64,000 bases of DNA, from positions 111,241,214-111,305,213 of the forward strand of contig CM068830.1 in the NCBI GenBank assembly GCA_028554795.2, given 5' to 3'. The translations under genes and the position numbers were made by a program. Origin of the DNA: Sinohyriopsis cumingii. Its lineage: Eukaryota > Mollusca > Bivalvia > Unionida > Unionidae. Below, in pieces: positions 21,590-35,216 of this stretch. Below the pieces are notes generated by a model. It was not told the DNA's origin and did no database searches. It saw nothing but the letters and a program-made list of their open reading frames with translations. Within the stretch, counting starts at the first letter, position 1, and each line of letters opens with the position of its first letter.

Positions 21590-22030
21590 ATAGCCTAACT
21601 TCAGGTATGGACACCATTTTACATTCTGATGTTTGAAACACATACAGCACTTTCTGTGCTGTATTCAATAGCATTTGCTAAACAACTTTTGTAATTCACT
21701 AATATACGGGCAAAGTACAGAGACATAATCAGCAAAACTTAACGTTATTCATAAAGAAACTGCCAATGTTGCATCCAATCGAAGACCTATTCAAATCACT
21801 ATTAAAGTAATTAATATACACATTACACAGAAATGGGGATAGAACACCTTGCCGCACACCATTTCTCACACGGAAAGACATAGTTGCTATCTGATGCAAC
21901 TTTAAGCAAAACTGTTGTATGTTGTGCCACTTAAAATGCAAACAAACATCATACAATGGAAGGTTTCTATTGTTATGACGGTATGATCTTTTGAATAATC
22001 TAAGAAATAGAAAAAGCAAAACCAACAAAT
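21590..22030 (-). pseudogene. LINE reverse-transcriptase fragment
   Basis: The minus frame includes MSFRVRNGVRQGVLSPFLCN, the RT block-4 region of non-LTR retrotransposons. It is followed by NVYINYFNSDL and, after a frameshift near 21735, by ADYVSVLCP, where the catalytic YADD would be expected (the first Tyr is lost and the second Asp is Tyr). It is too short to assign a clade. Confidence 0.7.
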
Positions 22031-22210
22031 TGTAAAATTCAATAAATAAATTATTACCCTACAATACAAAGTGAAAATCTAACAGGAACTTACAGCATTG
22101 TACATTAAATCCCAAATAATCCTAAGAGTTCTATTACAAGTCCAAATGTATAGTGCTCTGAATGAATTTCAGTGATGTTCCAAATGAATTCTAATCTTGA
22201 ATTTTAATCT
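22020..22210. repeat. Direct repeat, copy 2
   Basis: Matches 20195-20385 around GTTCTATTACAAGTCCAAATG and the flanking AT-rich stretches. Confidence 0.65.
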
Positions 22211-24950
22211 ACTATACAAGCAGGAGTCCCCATCATTGGTGTTTTGTGATTTTAGACCACCAAAAATACTTCAAAAAGATGGAATCCTCAGTTCCTCACT
22301 TTAGTTAATGCCCAAGGCATTGTAGGGAATCTTACACATCCTGTGTTAAGAACGTTGACAGGTCAGCCAAACATTCAAAGGATGAGTGCACACCAATCAG
22401 ACAAAGTAGACTAGAGAGCTCACAAAGTAGACAAGAGTCTAAATTTGCATATGGGAAACTTGAGCATCTGTAGGAAGACTTCAGTAAATTTGGGCAGTGC
22501 ACGAAAGAATTTGGTCGAGAGAAACTGAATTAGCATCTAGAGTGTGGTCACCATGTTCTAGGTACAAGGAACCTGGGTGGGTGGAAGGATTCAAAGGAAA
22601 GTCACTCTGAGTACAGGTAATAAATTGGATTGAATTGAATCATAAAGGAACTGGATTTGAGAGAAGTTTTCTGGGTGAAAGTGAAGCAGCAGTGCCCTGT
22701 TAGAAGAAAGAGAGAAAGGAGACAAGGAAATCAGAGAAGGAAGGAAGAAAGAGAAAGAAAAGTGGTGAAAAGGAGAAGCATATTTGTATAGAGCTCACAA
22801 ACCAAAATTTACACTTACGACAAGCTTGCAGGAAGCTTGCTGCAAGCTTAAGACAAGATAGCTGAGGATTTCAGTTATGACTTTTAACCAGAATAGTTTT
22901 GAGTAGAAATTGAGAACTTGTGTTACTATAAAGATTCTTTAAATTTTATTTGTTTATAATATTTTTAATTTAATGGGTCTTGTATTTGTATATGTGTTGA
23001 CTTAAGCTGACTGGGGGCTCAGAAATCTTAATGCACAACTGTCAGCCATATTATTCTAAATACTGAAGACCAATCATTACACGGATATATCTTCAGTCTC
23101 GGACATGATTATTGGTATTTTAGTTACTCTAGTGTGGTCAAAAGGAGCAAAGCAATGCACCAACATGCTACTGAAATAAATCATACGTAATAGATGCAAA
23201 TGTTGGCTAGAATATTTAATGTGTGCTGCTTGAGGAGAATCAGCTTGCAGTGAATAACCAGTTTTTAACTTAGCAATAGCGTTTTTAATCATGAGCAGAA
23301 GTTCTCCATGATGTAGTATATTTACTTAAGTCAGTCAATACACTGCTTTTGTGGGTTTCACCTTAATTGAGTTATGTATTTCACAGTAACGACTTTGCAA
23401 CACTGCAGCAATGTCTTGCTAGCCTGTCACATTACTCATGGACTTTGATAGAGGTGAGTGGGTTCTTTTTACTCGTACCAAACATCTATCCAAAATGAGT
23501 TAACATCTTACTGCTCAGCTTCTTAGCATATGAAGCAGCCCTATATCTAGCTTCTTCCTTCTTACCTTAAGGCACACTTAAACTGAACCCTGGATTTCCT
23601 TAACATATTGTATAGAATACCTTGCCTAAACCATTATCATCCTGAAAGATATAATAATCCCTTGCCTCTTTATGCACGTCTTTTATATAGGTGGTATTAA
23701 AGGTATACTCAGTCAAAATTGAAGAAGAACTTACAAGTCGAATCTCTAAGCGAAATATCAGTGCTAAATTTATTAAAAGGGTCAATTCTATAATAGGTCA
23801 CAGGGAAAAGAAATGTGGCCTCCCTTGCATACTATGTTATTTATGGGTAATTTGAAGTATTGGGCTCCAATAGGCAAAATTTATTGAGAAATTGCCCACA
23901 TTACTTCGAATTCTAATTGTGCTCTTTCTCGAAGTTCTGCATGGCTGTGAATGTTGGACTTGGATCAGAAGGCTTATAAGAAATTGTTATCAGAATGTGT
24001 GTGGTCCTGTGTGTTTTGATATATATATGTGTGTGTGTGTATATCTATCTCTTGTGTACTTTCAAATTACATTATGTGTAAGAATAAAGAATCTTTACAA
24101 AATAAATTCTGAGTAAATTCTCAGTTATCTGATTATTTCATATTTGTTTTCAAAGATTTATGTATGTATTTCATCTGATTATCTATTTGGCAATTTTTTT
24201 TTAAAAATTGTACTTGATGTTTTTATAAACATTTAATATATTTAATAAAATAATGTTTTAATTTGGATTGATTGATTTATTTATTTATCTTTTAAGTTAG
24301 TGACATTTAACCAATTTTAATGTTTTTTCTGTATTCTGTTTGTAACAAGTGTGATTCTGAGTATGTTGCTGGAAAAGACTGAATCTAACATTTTGTTTAA
24401 GAATCTTGCACAATAAAATAATGAAAGTCATTGAGGAAACTTTTTCTGATGGTAGGGTCATATTTCACAGTAGTGAAGGGTACATCTTGCTGTTTGGTTA
24501 TGTCTTAAGGACATTTTCAGACTTTAGACCTAAAAGAAGGTATTTATTTTTGGAAAGATATATTGGGACCATTACATGTACTATGGCCCCATGTACTGAT
24601 GTTTCATGGATATAAAGTCTACAAAAAATTGTTGCTTGATGTCTTAGAAACAACTTTGTTTCATTAAAATTATATTTGGAAGGTATTCAAGGTTTAAAGG
24701 GATTGTTAATATCACCCATAGAGTTATATTTCAGTGATGAAAGTTGCTGCATGATGCATGCATGCCATTTCCAGAAATTTAATTACTTAAAGACTGTTTT
24801 AAAGGATAGAAAGGTCTTCAAGGGCGTTGCCCAGAGTTATATTTCACTGTTATGCTATTGTCACATTTGCTAAGCCCCAGCTATAAAGTCATGTATAAGC
24901 TATAATCTACTGTCTTGGAAATATACTGCAGCCATGTGTTTGATGTCTGC
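22210..24950. other. No gene recognised
   Basis: Non-coding, with a purine-rich AGAAAGAGAAAG stretch near 22700-22760 and a short GT run near 24028. No motif-bearing ORF. Confidence 0.5.
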
Positions 24951-24954
24951 AGGT

Positions 24955-26520
24955 TACTGTTAAAATTAAAGTTGTGTGCTTGGATGGGCTATCACATGAC
25001 GTCATACTGGGACGTTGTTATGTGCTGCCGCAATTGAAACCTGCACACCGATGCCAGTTAGTGCTACGGAAATAGGTCCAAGAGTGGGCAGACAAAACCG
25101 ACGCCAATGGATGTTACATCAACACTGGTAAGTAATGTACTTCAGCCGAGTTGAGGAAGCTGCAACTCTGATGCAGTTGCATAATTATGCTGCAGAAGAA
25201 ACAGAGAAAGAAACTTTGAATGGTGTACTGAAGTTTGTATCCAAGAAGGGGATCTTGTGTCACCACACCAGAAAAGGATGCGAGCATTTCAAGCAAGTTT
25301 TGTGCCTAAGGAGAAGTGAGGTGAAAATGTCTTCACCACCAAGGAAAAGGAAATGTATTGCTCAAAAAAAGAAGTTTAATTTGGAATAAATAAAAAATTG
25401 GCCATGCATTCCGCCATTAAACATTGATTTTTGCACACAGTGTGTTACAACATCGGCAAGCTTTCTCACATATCCACATTGGCCGAGCCAGAGACTCGAA
25501 CCCACATAGACAGAGGTGAGATGGCAGTGATCCCTGACAGAGCTCTTTAGACCACTCGGGGCCCCACTGCAGCTCCTGTGCATTTCTCACAGCAACAGTG
25601 ACAGCGAAAGAGTATTTTCTCTTTAGCTGCAGAAAATTTGTCAGCAATTTTAGTCACCAAAATCAACCAACAGGAAAGAAGTCTGAACTGTTTAGAAAAC
25701 TAGTTTAAGATCAAGCAGTTGAAGAAGTTCAAGTCTGCCACAGTATCATGTCTTGATAAATAACCACAAGATCAAGAAGTTTATGAATACCATAATAAAT
25801 AGAAACGAAGATATATTTCTGCAGATATGTAGTGTTTTAGTTTTATATTGCGATCTTGATATAGTGTAGTATTGACGGTCAGAATGGATGGAGTTACTGT
25901 CATGGTATTGTTCACTAATTCATGTCCAAATTCACGACCTTTTATCATTAATTTCACTAATTGTGAGCTTGGAAGGTTGGCAGCTATGCAAGGAAATCAT
26001 TATATTTTAACGGTCGTAGATTACGCTATATGCTATCCGGAGGCTGTTGCGTTGCATAATATTGATTCAGAAACCGTCACTGAAGCGCTGCTTGGGATTT
26101 AGTCAATAGTCAGAGTGCCCGACAAGATCCTGACTGATCAAGGGACACACATGAGTCACCTGATGGGACAGGTGAATTGACTGATCTCGATTAAGCACCT
26201 CACGACTACAATGTATCACCCCCAATGTAACGGACTGGTCGAGCGGTTTAACAGGACTCTGAAAAACACGCTTAAGAAGCTGTGTGAAGGTTATCCCAAA
26301 GATTGAGATCGGTATATTCCTGCCATGCTTTTCGTATATCGGGAAGTACCACAAGTGAGTTTAGGGTTTGCTACCTTTGAATTCTTGTATGGGAGGACCG
26401 TATGTGGTCTCATCACTGTACTGAGACAGCTGTGAATGGAAGATCACGCTGTTGAAGACGTGCATACTACCTATTAATACATCACAGATTTGTGAAACAA
26501 ACTGGAAGAAAATTTTCTTC
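24955..26520 (+). pseudogene. Ty3/Gypsy retrotransposon relic: protease end and integrase core
   Basis: Around 24960-25060 a frame reads CLDGLSHDVILGR, the distal retropepsin motif. From about 25930 the integrase catalytic core is recognisable (YILTVVDYAICYPEAVAL, then DKILTDQGTHMSHL, then YHPQCNGLVERFNRTLKNTL), which preserves D-D-E positions in outline. It has at least five stops (for example after position 26099) and large internal deletions: RT and RNase H are missing. A SINE fragment lies in between. Confidence 0.7.
25436..25575 (-). mobile_element. SINE family A, 5' head only
   Basis: On the minus strand: GGGGCCCCGAGTGGTCTAAA (A-box region) then GTGGGTTCGAGTCTCTGGC (B box), then TGTGAGAAAGCTTG. 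It lacks the core and the ACAAC tail. Confidence 0.75.
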
Positions 26521-26539
26521 GCACAGCATAACTTACAGA

Positions 26540-27545
26540 TCATTTTCTTTTTTAATGATGTGCTCTTGTGTATAATTTATATATATACAAAACTCTTGAC
26601 TTTTTTTCAACTATGCATATTGACATAACGGTTTTCAATATTTAGAATTTCGTTTTTTCCCACCATTGTGTAATAACCCCCCCTCCAAGGGTACCTTGTT
26701 TATATTAAGCATCATAGGTATTAAAGTTATATTTATGTTATTGTGTTTGCACAAATATACTCCTATTACACCCAAAATATACAAATGTATCTTCTTTGGC
26801 TGGCATTTAGTTGACAAAAATTCATAAACATTGATTATACCTAGATTAACCAAATACACAAAATCGCTGCCTCATTAGCTACAATATACTGAAGTAAGTT
26901 CTTTCCACCTGGTACTGTAGGTGTGACTAGAGCTTATTTTGATGTCTAATAAGTTTGTTAAAAATCAAGGTTTTCAGCAGCTTCACTGTTTATGTATTAT
27001 AAAAGTAAAAATAATAGAAGTGAAAAGGCATTATTTTGTCTGTTTCCTTACCTACTAACTTTGTCAATGATTAGTTCCAAATAAAGACGATAACATTTTA
27101 TTCTGAATAACCAGATTTGTAACCAGTTGGTAAATGGATGTGCTCCTTGTAAGGGTACTTCATGTTGGTATAAGCATACTGATATAAAATAACATATTGT
27201 ACAGTATATTTTTGAACAAACAAAAATAATCTATAAAATAAAATCAACAAATATAGTTACATACCCCGAACATGCAATAATAGTAAATATTTTTTTTATA
27301 TAAAAAGGATTCATATCTAGATGATAAGCAATAAATATCAACAATCTCAAACTTAAAGATTTTTAACAAGTACGTTTCTCTTTGTGTCATAGTCAACTAA
27401 TATAGTGGATCCTGTGTTATTTGTCTTGTTTTTAATTTAGTTTCATGATTAAAAATAGGAAATTAAATAAGTAGGAAAAAATGTACAATCACATGAAAAA
27501 AATAACTGAAATAAACAATAAACATTATACCTTATGAATTACAGT
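26540..27545. other. No gene recognised
   Basis: Very AT-rich sequence. Nothing supportable. Confidence 0.5.
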
Positions 27546-27558
27546 AGCGTAGATCCCA

Positions 27559-27792
27559 CGATGTGATGTGATGTGATGTAATTTGGATTTTTAATGTAGC
27601 TTTAACAATTTTTCTGTCATATCACTACGATGTCCGCAATGTGGCAGTTTATAGTGATGTCTAGCACTGGGGCATCATGCCGCAGACATGTAGCATGATG
27701 TCCCACCCAGTCACATTATCCTGACACCGGGCCGAACCTCTTAATGCTGAGCGCCAAGCGAGGCAGCTGTAAGTACCATTTTTGTAAGTCTT
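27559..27792 (-). mobile_element. SINE family B, 5'-truncated, with 11-bp target duplication
   Basis: Flanked by perfect CGTAGATCCCA duplications at 27548-27558 and 27793-27803. The left edge carries the (GTGAT)n tail, so the element lies on the minus strand. The body matches the full copy at 40725-41263, including CCCAGTCACATTATCCTGAC and GCCAAGCGAGGCAGCTG. The tRNA-like head is absent. Confidence 0.85.
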
Positions 27793-28149
27793 CGTAGATC
27801 CCATGAACATATAAATACATTTATCACGAAATTAACACAGAGACTGGCAACTTGAGGTGAATATGAAACAAGAAATTAACTGGAGAGAAATTGGGACATT
27901 TAATCCAGTTCCAACTTTAAGAAGTGCTAAGTTTGGTGATAAATATATTTACTTATGTACCACTGTTATTGTTCTCTAAGCCCCCATACATTTTCACTGA
28001 CCAGGCTTTTCCCCACATTGTCTGTTGTTTGTACACATCTGCACTTCACGTTCGTAGCTTCAACAAATTTCAAGTTTCTGCTTGGTTCTTTATATATAAA
28101 TGTCATGAACTTTTTCATTTATTTTACCTTTTCTGTCTCTGACATCGCA

Positions 28150-28640
28150 TCAGTCAGAAGCACCAACAGTGTGGGACACCGTAGCATTGTGCAATTTAAA
28201 ATCACCTGTTCTGTAAAGGGCACAACATAGGTATAGATGTTGATTTGTCATCATTTTCCCTATGTTATCAATTAGTTCTGGGAATTTAGACTGTTTCCAA
28301 TTAGCTGCTGATTGGAGTTTATGGTTCACTGATCCACTATCCTTATTCATCAGAGGTTAGTTACTGAAGTTTCCCTTAATGGCAACTAAATGTAAATTTT
28401 AAGTTTTTTACAAAGATATCTTTCCCTATAAGCTTTGAAATAGTTGTTATTAGCAAAATAAAGGTCTAAGTTTAAACACTTGGTATCAAATTCCACATCA
28501 TCACTGGCAAATACAATCCCGAATCTTCATTAAAAATAACATTTATAACCTTTTCTGTCTGTAAATGAGGTCAAGTCTCGCTCCAAGTGTCTCACAATAT
28601 TGTCTTTTATGTGCTTGTGTGTTCCCCATTATAGCTGATA
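28150..28640 (-). pseudogene. MULE transposase C-terminal fragment
   Basis: AANWKQSKFPELIDNIG with LCCALYRTGDFKL, and upstream in other frames a segment with HIKDNIVRHLERDL. The pieces fall in order along the C-terminal half of the OTU-MULE type transposase seen at 56.7-59.5 kb. Several frameshifts. Confidence 0.6.
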
Positions 28641-28675
28641 ATCAAAGTTATTAGAAACATACTTTTAATCATGGG

Positions 28676-28916
28676 GCCCTGAGTAGTCTAATGTGCTCTC
28701 CGTTACAGATCTCTGCCATCTCACCTGTCTGTGTGGGTTCGAGTCTTGGATTCGGCCAATGTTGGTATGTGAGAAAGCTTGTCAGTAACTTCTCATGGGT
28801 CAGTGATTCTTTCCGTGGTTTCCCGGGTTCTTCCTCCACCATTAATACTGGCCGCCATGTATAGCCTATCTTGTGCTGAAAAGTGGTGTCAAACCCTACA
28901 ACAACAACATTTAATC
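28676..28916 (+). mobile_element. SINE family A, full-length copy
   Basis: The tRNA-like head has GGGGCCCTGAGTAGTCTAAT and the B box GTGGGTTCGAGTC. The body includes TGTGAGAAAGCTTGTCAG and TACTGGCCGCCATGTATAGC. The element ends AACCCTACAACAACAAC, a simple (ACA)n-like tail. About 240 bp; this is the reference copy for the family in this window. Confidence 0.85.
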
Positions 28917-28919
28917 ACA

Positions 28920-31900
28920 GCTAGTCTCAGTATCACTTAACTTTTAGACAGTCTTATGCCAAAGGCAGTTCAGTCAACTCAAACTTAAAATTTTAAGACA
29001 GTAGCATTTTCATAACAAATTCTATGTGCCTACATTTCAAAAAATATCAAAGGACTGAATGACCTTTTTTTATTCCTTCTAATTACTATCAATATCACTA
29101 TAATTTAAAGGCACTATTGTTGTCTTATGTTCACTCTACTGAATTTACCATTGTAAAACACAAAATACGATAATAATAATAATAATGCTTTATTTATAGA
29201 TGGTGACTCATTAGTCGAGGATTATTCTCCCTTGAGGCCCTCTTAAGAAGAGTATAACAATGCACATTATATGAAGATAGCAATAATTACTGTTTATTTT
29301 AACATCTTTAGTATTAAGATACTAAATTCCATTATCTAACAGAAATACATACATGCTCATGACATCTCTTCATAAATACTGTAATATTTTCAGCAGATTT
29401 TACATGTAGTGGAAGCTTGTTCCATATAACTGTACCAGAGTATTGAAAACTCTTTTTAAATTGCTTTGTTCTTGCTTTTGGTGCTAGAAGGTTTCCATGT
29501 GATATTGATAATAGTGGTTAACTTTGTGATCTCTGTGCACATGGTAACTATTATATCATATATGTGTTAATATGAATAACATTTCTATTCAGAAATCAAG
29601 ATGGAATGGATTACACATTATTTACATGGAATAATTAGGTTTATTAATATTTGCTAAATTTAAAAAAAGATTAGAAAGAATAGAAATAAGATGGTTTACT
29701 AGTTAGTGATTTTACTCACAAGATACAAACTCAAAGATACCAGTAAAGTACATTTAATATTATGTTACTCATGAATGGCTCTTTAAACTATTTATTTAAA
29801 TAATTTAAAGCGAAGAAAATATGATTTGCTCAAAATATCTATACAAGACTAGGGTTATTTTATACACATGACTACTTTATAGTCTGCCATACTGGCCAGA
29901 CTTATGAAAAGTTCAAAATATTTTATCAAAGTAACTAATTACATTTTCTTTATTGTAAACAATAAAAATATTTTAAAACATTCTAAAGATGATAGCTCAT
30001 ATCTTTTTATTTTGGCTACAATGAAGAAAGAACTATCTTGTACAAATTAAAAGAACAGAGTCTCTTACCAACCCCTGCAACATATCTACTCTACTGATAT
30101 TTTCATCTCATACATGATACCTAAAGAACATGTATATTTGGATGGATTTGGTGGTGGACTTTGGTGAATTTTTGGCAGAGTTGCTTGTGGATTTGAGTAG
30201 ATTTTGGTGTTTTGTGTAACCATATTATGGCTGTTAGATTCTTACCACTGCCCTCTGCAACCCATCACCAGTGAAAAGTTTTCTGATGAAGCTTCCAGCT
30301 GAGTGATTTTTTCCTAGAGCAACTTATCATTATCCCTTATTCAATGCAGACATCTGTTCAGTACAGTGTTCAGACTCCAGCTATGAAGTGGTCCCCAGAT
30401 TCAACAGAGAGGATTTATGAGTTTCCCCAGACTGATTTCGTACAGAACAACTAACTTTCTTATTTGAATTCCCAAATGGTGACAACCCCATTTTGATATG
30501 ACCATCCATTCAGGAGGAGTAGCTATAACAAGATTTCCATGAATTTCTCTGTAAACTGAATAAAAATAGTCTCTATGAACATTCTCCATTGTAAAACCCA
30601 CTTATGGAATTGACGCAAAACCAGACACTCGGTGTGCCGATATAATGATAACAATGTAACAAGGGGGTGCTTCCATCAGCAACGTGCCACCATCTTACTA
30701 TTTTTGTACAGAGAGTGTAGACCTCTTTACAGGTACTATGACACCAATGTGACAAAGTAACAGAACCAAAACCAGTAAGCTTTCAAACTTAATTATCACA
30801 GTTATAAATGAAAATGTCAGGGGAACTTGTAGTACTAAGAAGCTAATCAAAACTAGTCCTTGTAAAGGTCAATGAATGTCCTGAATGAATGAAAATTGCC
30901 TTAAACATTTCAAAACCGGAAATGTACTGGTCCTCCAAGAACCATGATGTTTTCAAGATGACATTGTCCAGAATTACTCTGAATAATTTATATCAGTTCT
31001 AGTCCAAATAATGAGCACTTTCTATTTGAAATGAAAAGCCCAAACAAATGTTTTTCCTCTAGAATAGTATCTAAGTACAACATAAAACAAAAAACTGCAG
31101 ACTTACAACAGGAAAACAAGAAATGTGAATGTCTCCAAAATCAGAATGAAACTTATTGCTCAGTTCTGTTTTAATAAACACTATGTCTATTCTGACTGTA
31201 TTTTACAGTAGACCCCACGTGACAAAATACACTACTGATTTTACATCGAATTGGCCTATTCATGTGACCTAGCCCAGCCAATGGGAAGTTAGAATTATTC
31301 TAGAAATATTGAACCAACATCAGCCAATGAGAAATTAAGCGAAAAAGTGCCACTCAATTCTTCTTATTATTAATAACTGTGAACACATACGTAAACATCT
31401 ATTTATTGATCCAATGCAATATTATGCTTTTAACAGATTCAGGCCATGTAGGCAAAACCAACTAAAGATAGTATCAAACTCGATACATATATATGAAAAT
31501 AAAGATTGAAGTAAAAAACATTCATAAATTTTTTTACTTGTATCCACAATAGATGAGATGTGATATTATTTGTTAAAAGAATAAGACCCACACCCCATAT
31601 TTGTATTCTTTTTTTTGCCTTTAATATTTTTTTTAGGGTGCTCAAATTTCACACTTGTTGCATCCTTTCCTTTGCACAGACATCTTCATTTATCTGTGCT
31701 GTGATCATTATTTAACCTTGTTTAAAAACATAATCTTAAGTTGTTATGGTATAAAAAAATTCAGCAAAATACAACTATGCAATAAAGCACCAAAAAAAAA
31801 AAAAACAATAGGAAAGTATATACAGACCTGTATTTAACTTTTCATAAGGAGCATTAGAGAAAAAAAATAGGCAATCTCCCCCACAAAAAAAACATACATT

Positions 31901-32430
31901 ACCCGATTTGTATTCGTTATATACACTGTACAAAAAATGCTCACATTTTGGAGAATTTTTTATATTTATTTGTTGCAGGCACTAAAATAAGTTGTTTGCA
32001 CTTACTATGAGCAAAAGCCATGAAAAGGATTATATTTTATTTGCCAATATGTAATTTCTGATGCTATGACTTTAACAAAAATACCATATTTATGTAATTG
32101 CAATGAAATTTTAAATTTGACCCTTTATCATAAGTTTTAGTCCTACAACGTAAGACACATCACCCGATATTTTTGTTTTGGCGGGCGAGGTCACGCTATG
32201 GATTGTTTTCACAGATGTCACGATTGTGTACGCAAATACCCAAAATGCAATGAGTGCATATCTTGTGCCGCCATTCTGAGTCCTTAACAAACCTATATCA
32301 ACACGAGTCATCTACAGATATTAGTAAAGTATTAAATACAATAAACGTATAATAGACTATGTCTGGGATTTTAAATTACACTATATTAATAAGGAAACAT
32401 TATGTAAGTCTAAGGAAGGGGGGGGGGGTC
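28920..32430. other. No gene recognised
   Basis: AT-rich, with an (AAT)n run at 29171-29186. Segments near 30830-31160 resemble parts of 20.2-20.6 kb loosely, suggesting shared dispersed repeats. No motif-bearing ORF. Confidence 0.5.
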
Positions 32431-32439
32431 TCTCCCCAG

Positions 32440-33123
32440 CCCAGTATTACTTAAAGCCTCAAATATTTTAAATAGGTTTAAAAGATTAAGAGCAGAACCA
32501 CAATCTCTATGGGAAGGTATCTATATATACCGTTATGGATTCACATTAAGAAATAGGTGGGACATATATAAAGATAATAAGTTAACCAAACAATTAGAAA
32601 TACCCAGAAATCAAAGGAATATAAAAGAATTACTATTAAAATATAGAGACAAAAAAGAGCTCTGGAATAGGGAAGAAAAACTGACTTATAACTGGATAAG
32701 TGAGGATATGACAAAAGACATTAAAAGCATAGTAGGAAAAGAAAATATACACATAAACTGAAGAAGAGCATGGGGATACTGGAATAAACTAGGCTCCCTG
32801 AAAATTCAAAACCTCTGCTTCAAATACATGCACAATGCATGGTTGACAGGAGAGCTAGCAATGTGACTGCACATGGTCAGAGTACCGCCAAAATGTCAAC
32901 TGTGTGAAAAAGGACCATTTTCGAAATTTCATGTTATGGCACAATGCGAAAACTCCAAAACTAATAGGCTAAAAGTCATAACTGTAATAAATAAAATGGA
33001 TAAATACAAACACCAAAACATTTTATATTTAGATGGAAACTTTAACAAAAAAATATATAAAATTACTGATTACATCGTTACAACTGTGAGGGCCTGTGGC
33101 CAAGTAATAATGATAGGGAAATA
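32440..33123 (+). pseudogene. LINE ORF2 C-terminal fragment
   Basis: The frame 32873-33123 contains CQLCEKGPFSKFHVMAQC, the CxxC-x8-H-x4-C knuckle found at the C-terminus of many non-LTR retrotransposon polyproteins. Upstream, in the same region, WNKLGSLKIQNLCFKYMHNA precedes it, with a stop in between (near 32862). The RT domain is missing. Confidence 0.55.
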
Positions 33124-33129
33124 ATAGTA

Positions 33130-34630
33130 AAAAGGGTCGAGAGGCGGGGGCAATGAGAACTATCAATAGTGGTAGTTACCCAAAAGGGTTATTGCCTCAG
33201 CTACCTCAAAATAAGTAGATCCCTGAATTTTTTCCCCATAAAATCTTTTGTTTTGTAAATTAATATCTTTAATCATTTCTCTGTGGAAACCTAGGGAGAA
33301 AGGACAGGGACCTCCTGTGGGGAAAGTACGAGACAAGGAAGCCATGGGGCTAAGTCACATGGCGCTACGTGAAGTGAACATGCCAATGGAAGAGTCTAGA
33401 AATAACACCCGCATGGAGGACATGGGGACTTACAAAAGAAAACAAAACATAACCTTTGTCTCGCAAACATAACACCTGTGCAGTTATTCTACTGTACAGG
33501 ATAACCCAAATGGGAAAGTATATGGCAATTGTTTGGAAATAAAACATCAAATAAAAGGTAGCCAAGTTCGAGGGAGTGAACTATGGGAAAATAAAGAGTA
33601 TACGGAGCTCTCTAGAACACAGCTGACCCTGGCTTAATACTATAAAGCGAAATGTGACACACTATTATAGCATACACCAAAACAATAAGTTTTTTCTTTT
33701 TTCTCTAAAATTAGTGCATCATCACTTCGCAAAAATTCAAAATTGAAATAAATCAATCAAATAAATTATAAGAAAACGCATTAGATCCAGGTTATAAGGA
33801 TCGTAAAACAACTGGGTACAGATTTGATATAGAAGGCAATCCCTACACGAATACAATCATAACATGAACAACATATAGCATACTCACCAATAGCACACAC
33901 GGGATATAGGGACCTCCAGCCAAGGTATAAAAAAAATAGGAGATGAACTCCGAGTAAAGTGATAGAAACCTATTGGAGAGACCAAACCTACAGAAGACAC
34001 TAGGAATGTAAATACTCGGTCAAATTTTTGTACCAAATGCTTTATTAAAAGCAGAAAACAAGCAACATATTGGTGGGCTTCAGAAACACATAAAACACTT
34101 TTATCTTTGGTTAGGTGGGTGGGGGCATCTGTCTGGTGCCCCCCCTCAGTCATCACGTATATTCAAGATAATAATCTGCTTTAATTGTCGATTAGGATTG
34201 TAACGGGGGCAATTCTTTACAAAATCTAAATAGGGCTTTCTCTGCTTGATGGGGGGGGGGGGCTGATGCAACCAAGCGAAGTTAGCAGACGAATGGATAG
34301 AGTGAAGCCTTGAAATAGTCCCCACTTATTTCATTTATTCTAACCCAGGTTAGTTTCTAATAAAAGGGTTTTCGGTGATATAATTTAGTTACTAGAGAAA
34401 GAGAGAGAGTAAGACAGAAAGTTCTAAAAGTTGAATGACAGAAAGAAGAGAAAGAAATATGGCTCATTTTATTAAAGTGAAATTATTACTTACTGAAATC
34501 AAGAAGCAAAGATGAAATTCGAATGAAAATAAGGCTTATTTAAAGTAAATAATTAGTTAAATAAGCAGTTACAAATTAAGGATGTGTTTTAGGTCGATGG
34601 AGACTAAATTTAAGAAGGAAATTAGGAATG
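33130..34630. other. No gene recognised
   Basis: Non-coding, with G-rich runs near 32418 and 34249-34262. Small frames here have no recognisable features. Confidence 0.5.
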
Positions 34631-34632
34631 TA

Positions 34633-34688
34633 TGTTGTTGTTGTTGTTGTATGGTTTAACGCCATTTGCAGTACATGATAGGCTATAT
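34633..34688 (-). mobile_element. SINE family A, tail half split by the following transposon
   Basis: On the minus strand it reads ATATAGCCTATCATG...AATGGCGTTAAACC...ACAACAACAACA. It continues after the 5.75-kb transposon at 40441. Confidence 0.8.
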
Positions 34689-35046
34689 CACAGGAGTCTG
34701 ATGTTTTATCAATAAAGTACGGCAAAATCTCTAACAATATGAAATCCCTTTATCGATAATATAAATAAACACAAGGAGTACAAGCATGACCACAACCCTT
34801 CGCCCGATTCAACTTTTCACATGCGTCTTTTATCACTTCAGAATCACAAGAAGACTGAAAAACTACACATATACATTCAAAAGACAGTAACGTACCAACG
34901 CATAACTCTTAAATGACCATGTCCTGAATCCAATCCGGTGAATTAACCTTTATTTTCACCACTTTGGTCAAAATCCCTTTCTAGCAAAATCAGCTGGACG
35001 GAAGCAGTGCATTCTACCGGTTTCTACCCTGCAGTAAATATGCCTA
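34689..35046 (+). repeat. Left terminal inverted repeat of the 5.75-kb transposon
   Basis: Matches the inverse of 40083-40440 throughout, for example ATCAATAAAGTACGGC, CTTTATCGATAATATAAATA and CCCTGCAGTAAATATGC. Confidence 0.85.
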
Positions 35047-35216
35047 ATAACATGATAAAATTAATTTCACAAGATAAAATGTTTATCTTGCTTTGTATTT
35101 CAGATTGTATCATTTTATAATTTTATTTAAATTTCCAGAACAGAAATATGTAGTCAAAGTTTTGATAGTAGAAATAACGGTTGATGACGTCACCTACCGT
35201 CATAAATTTCCCTATT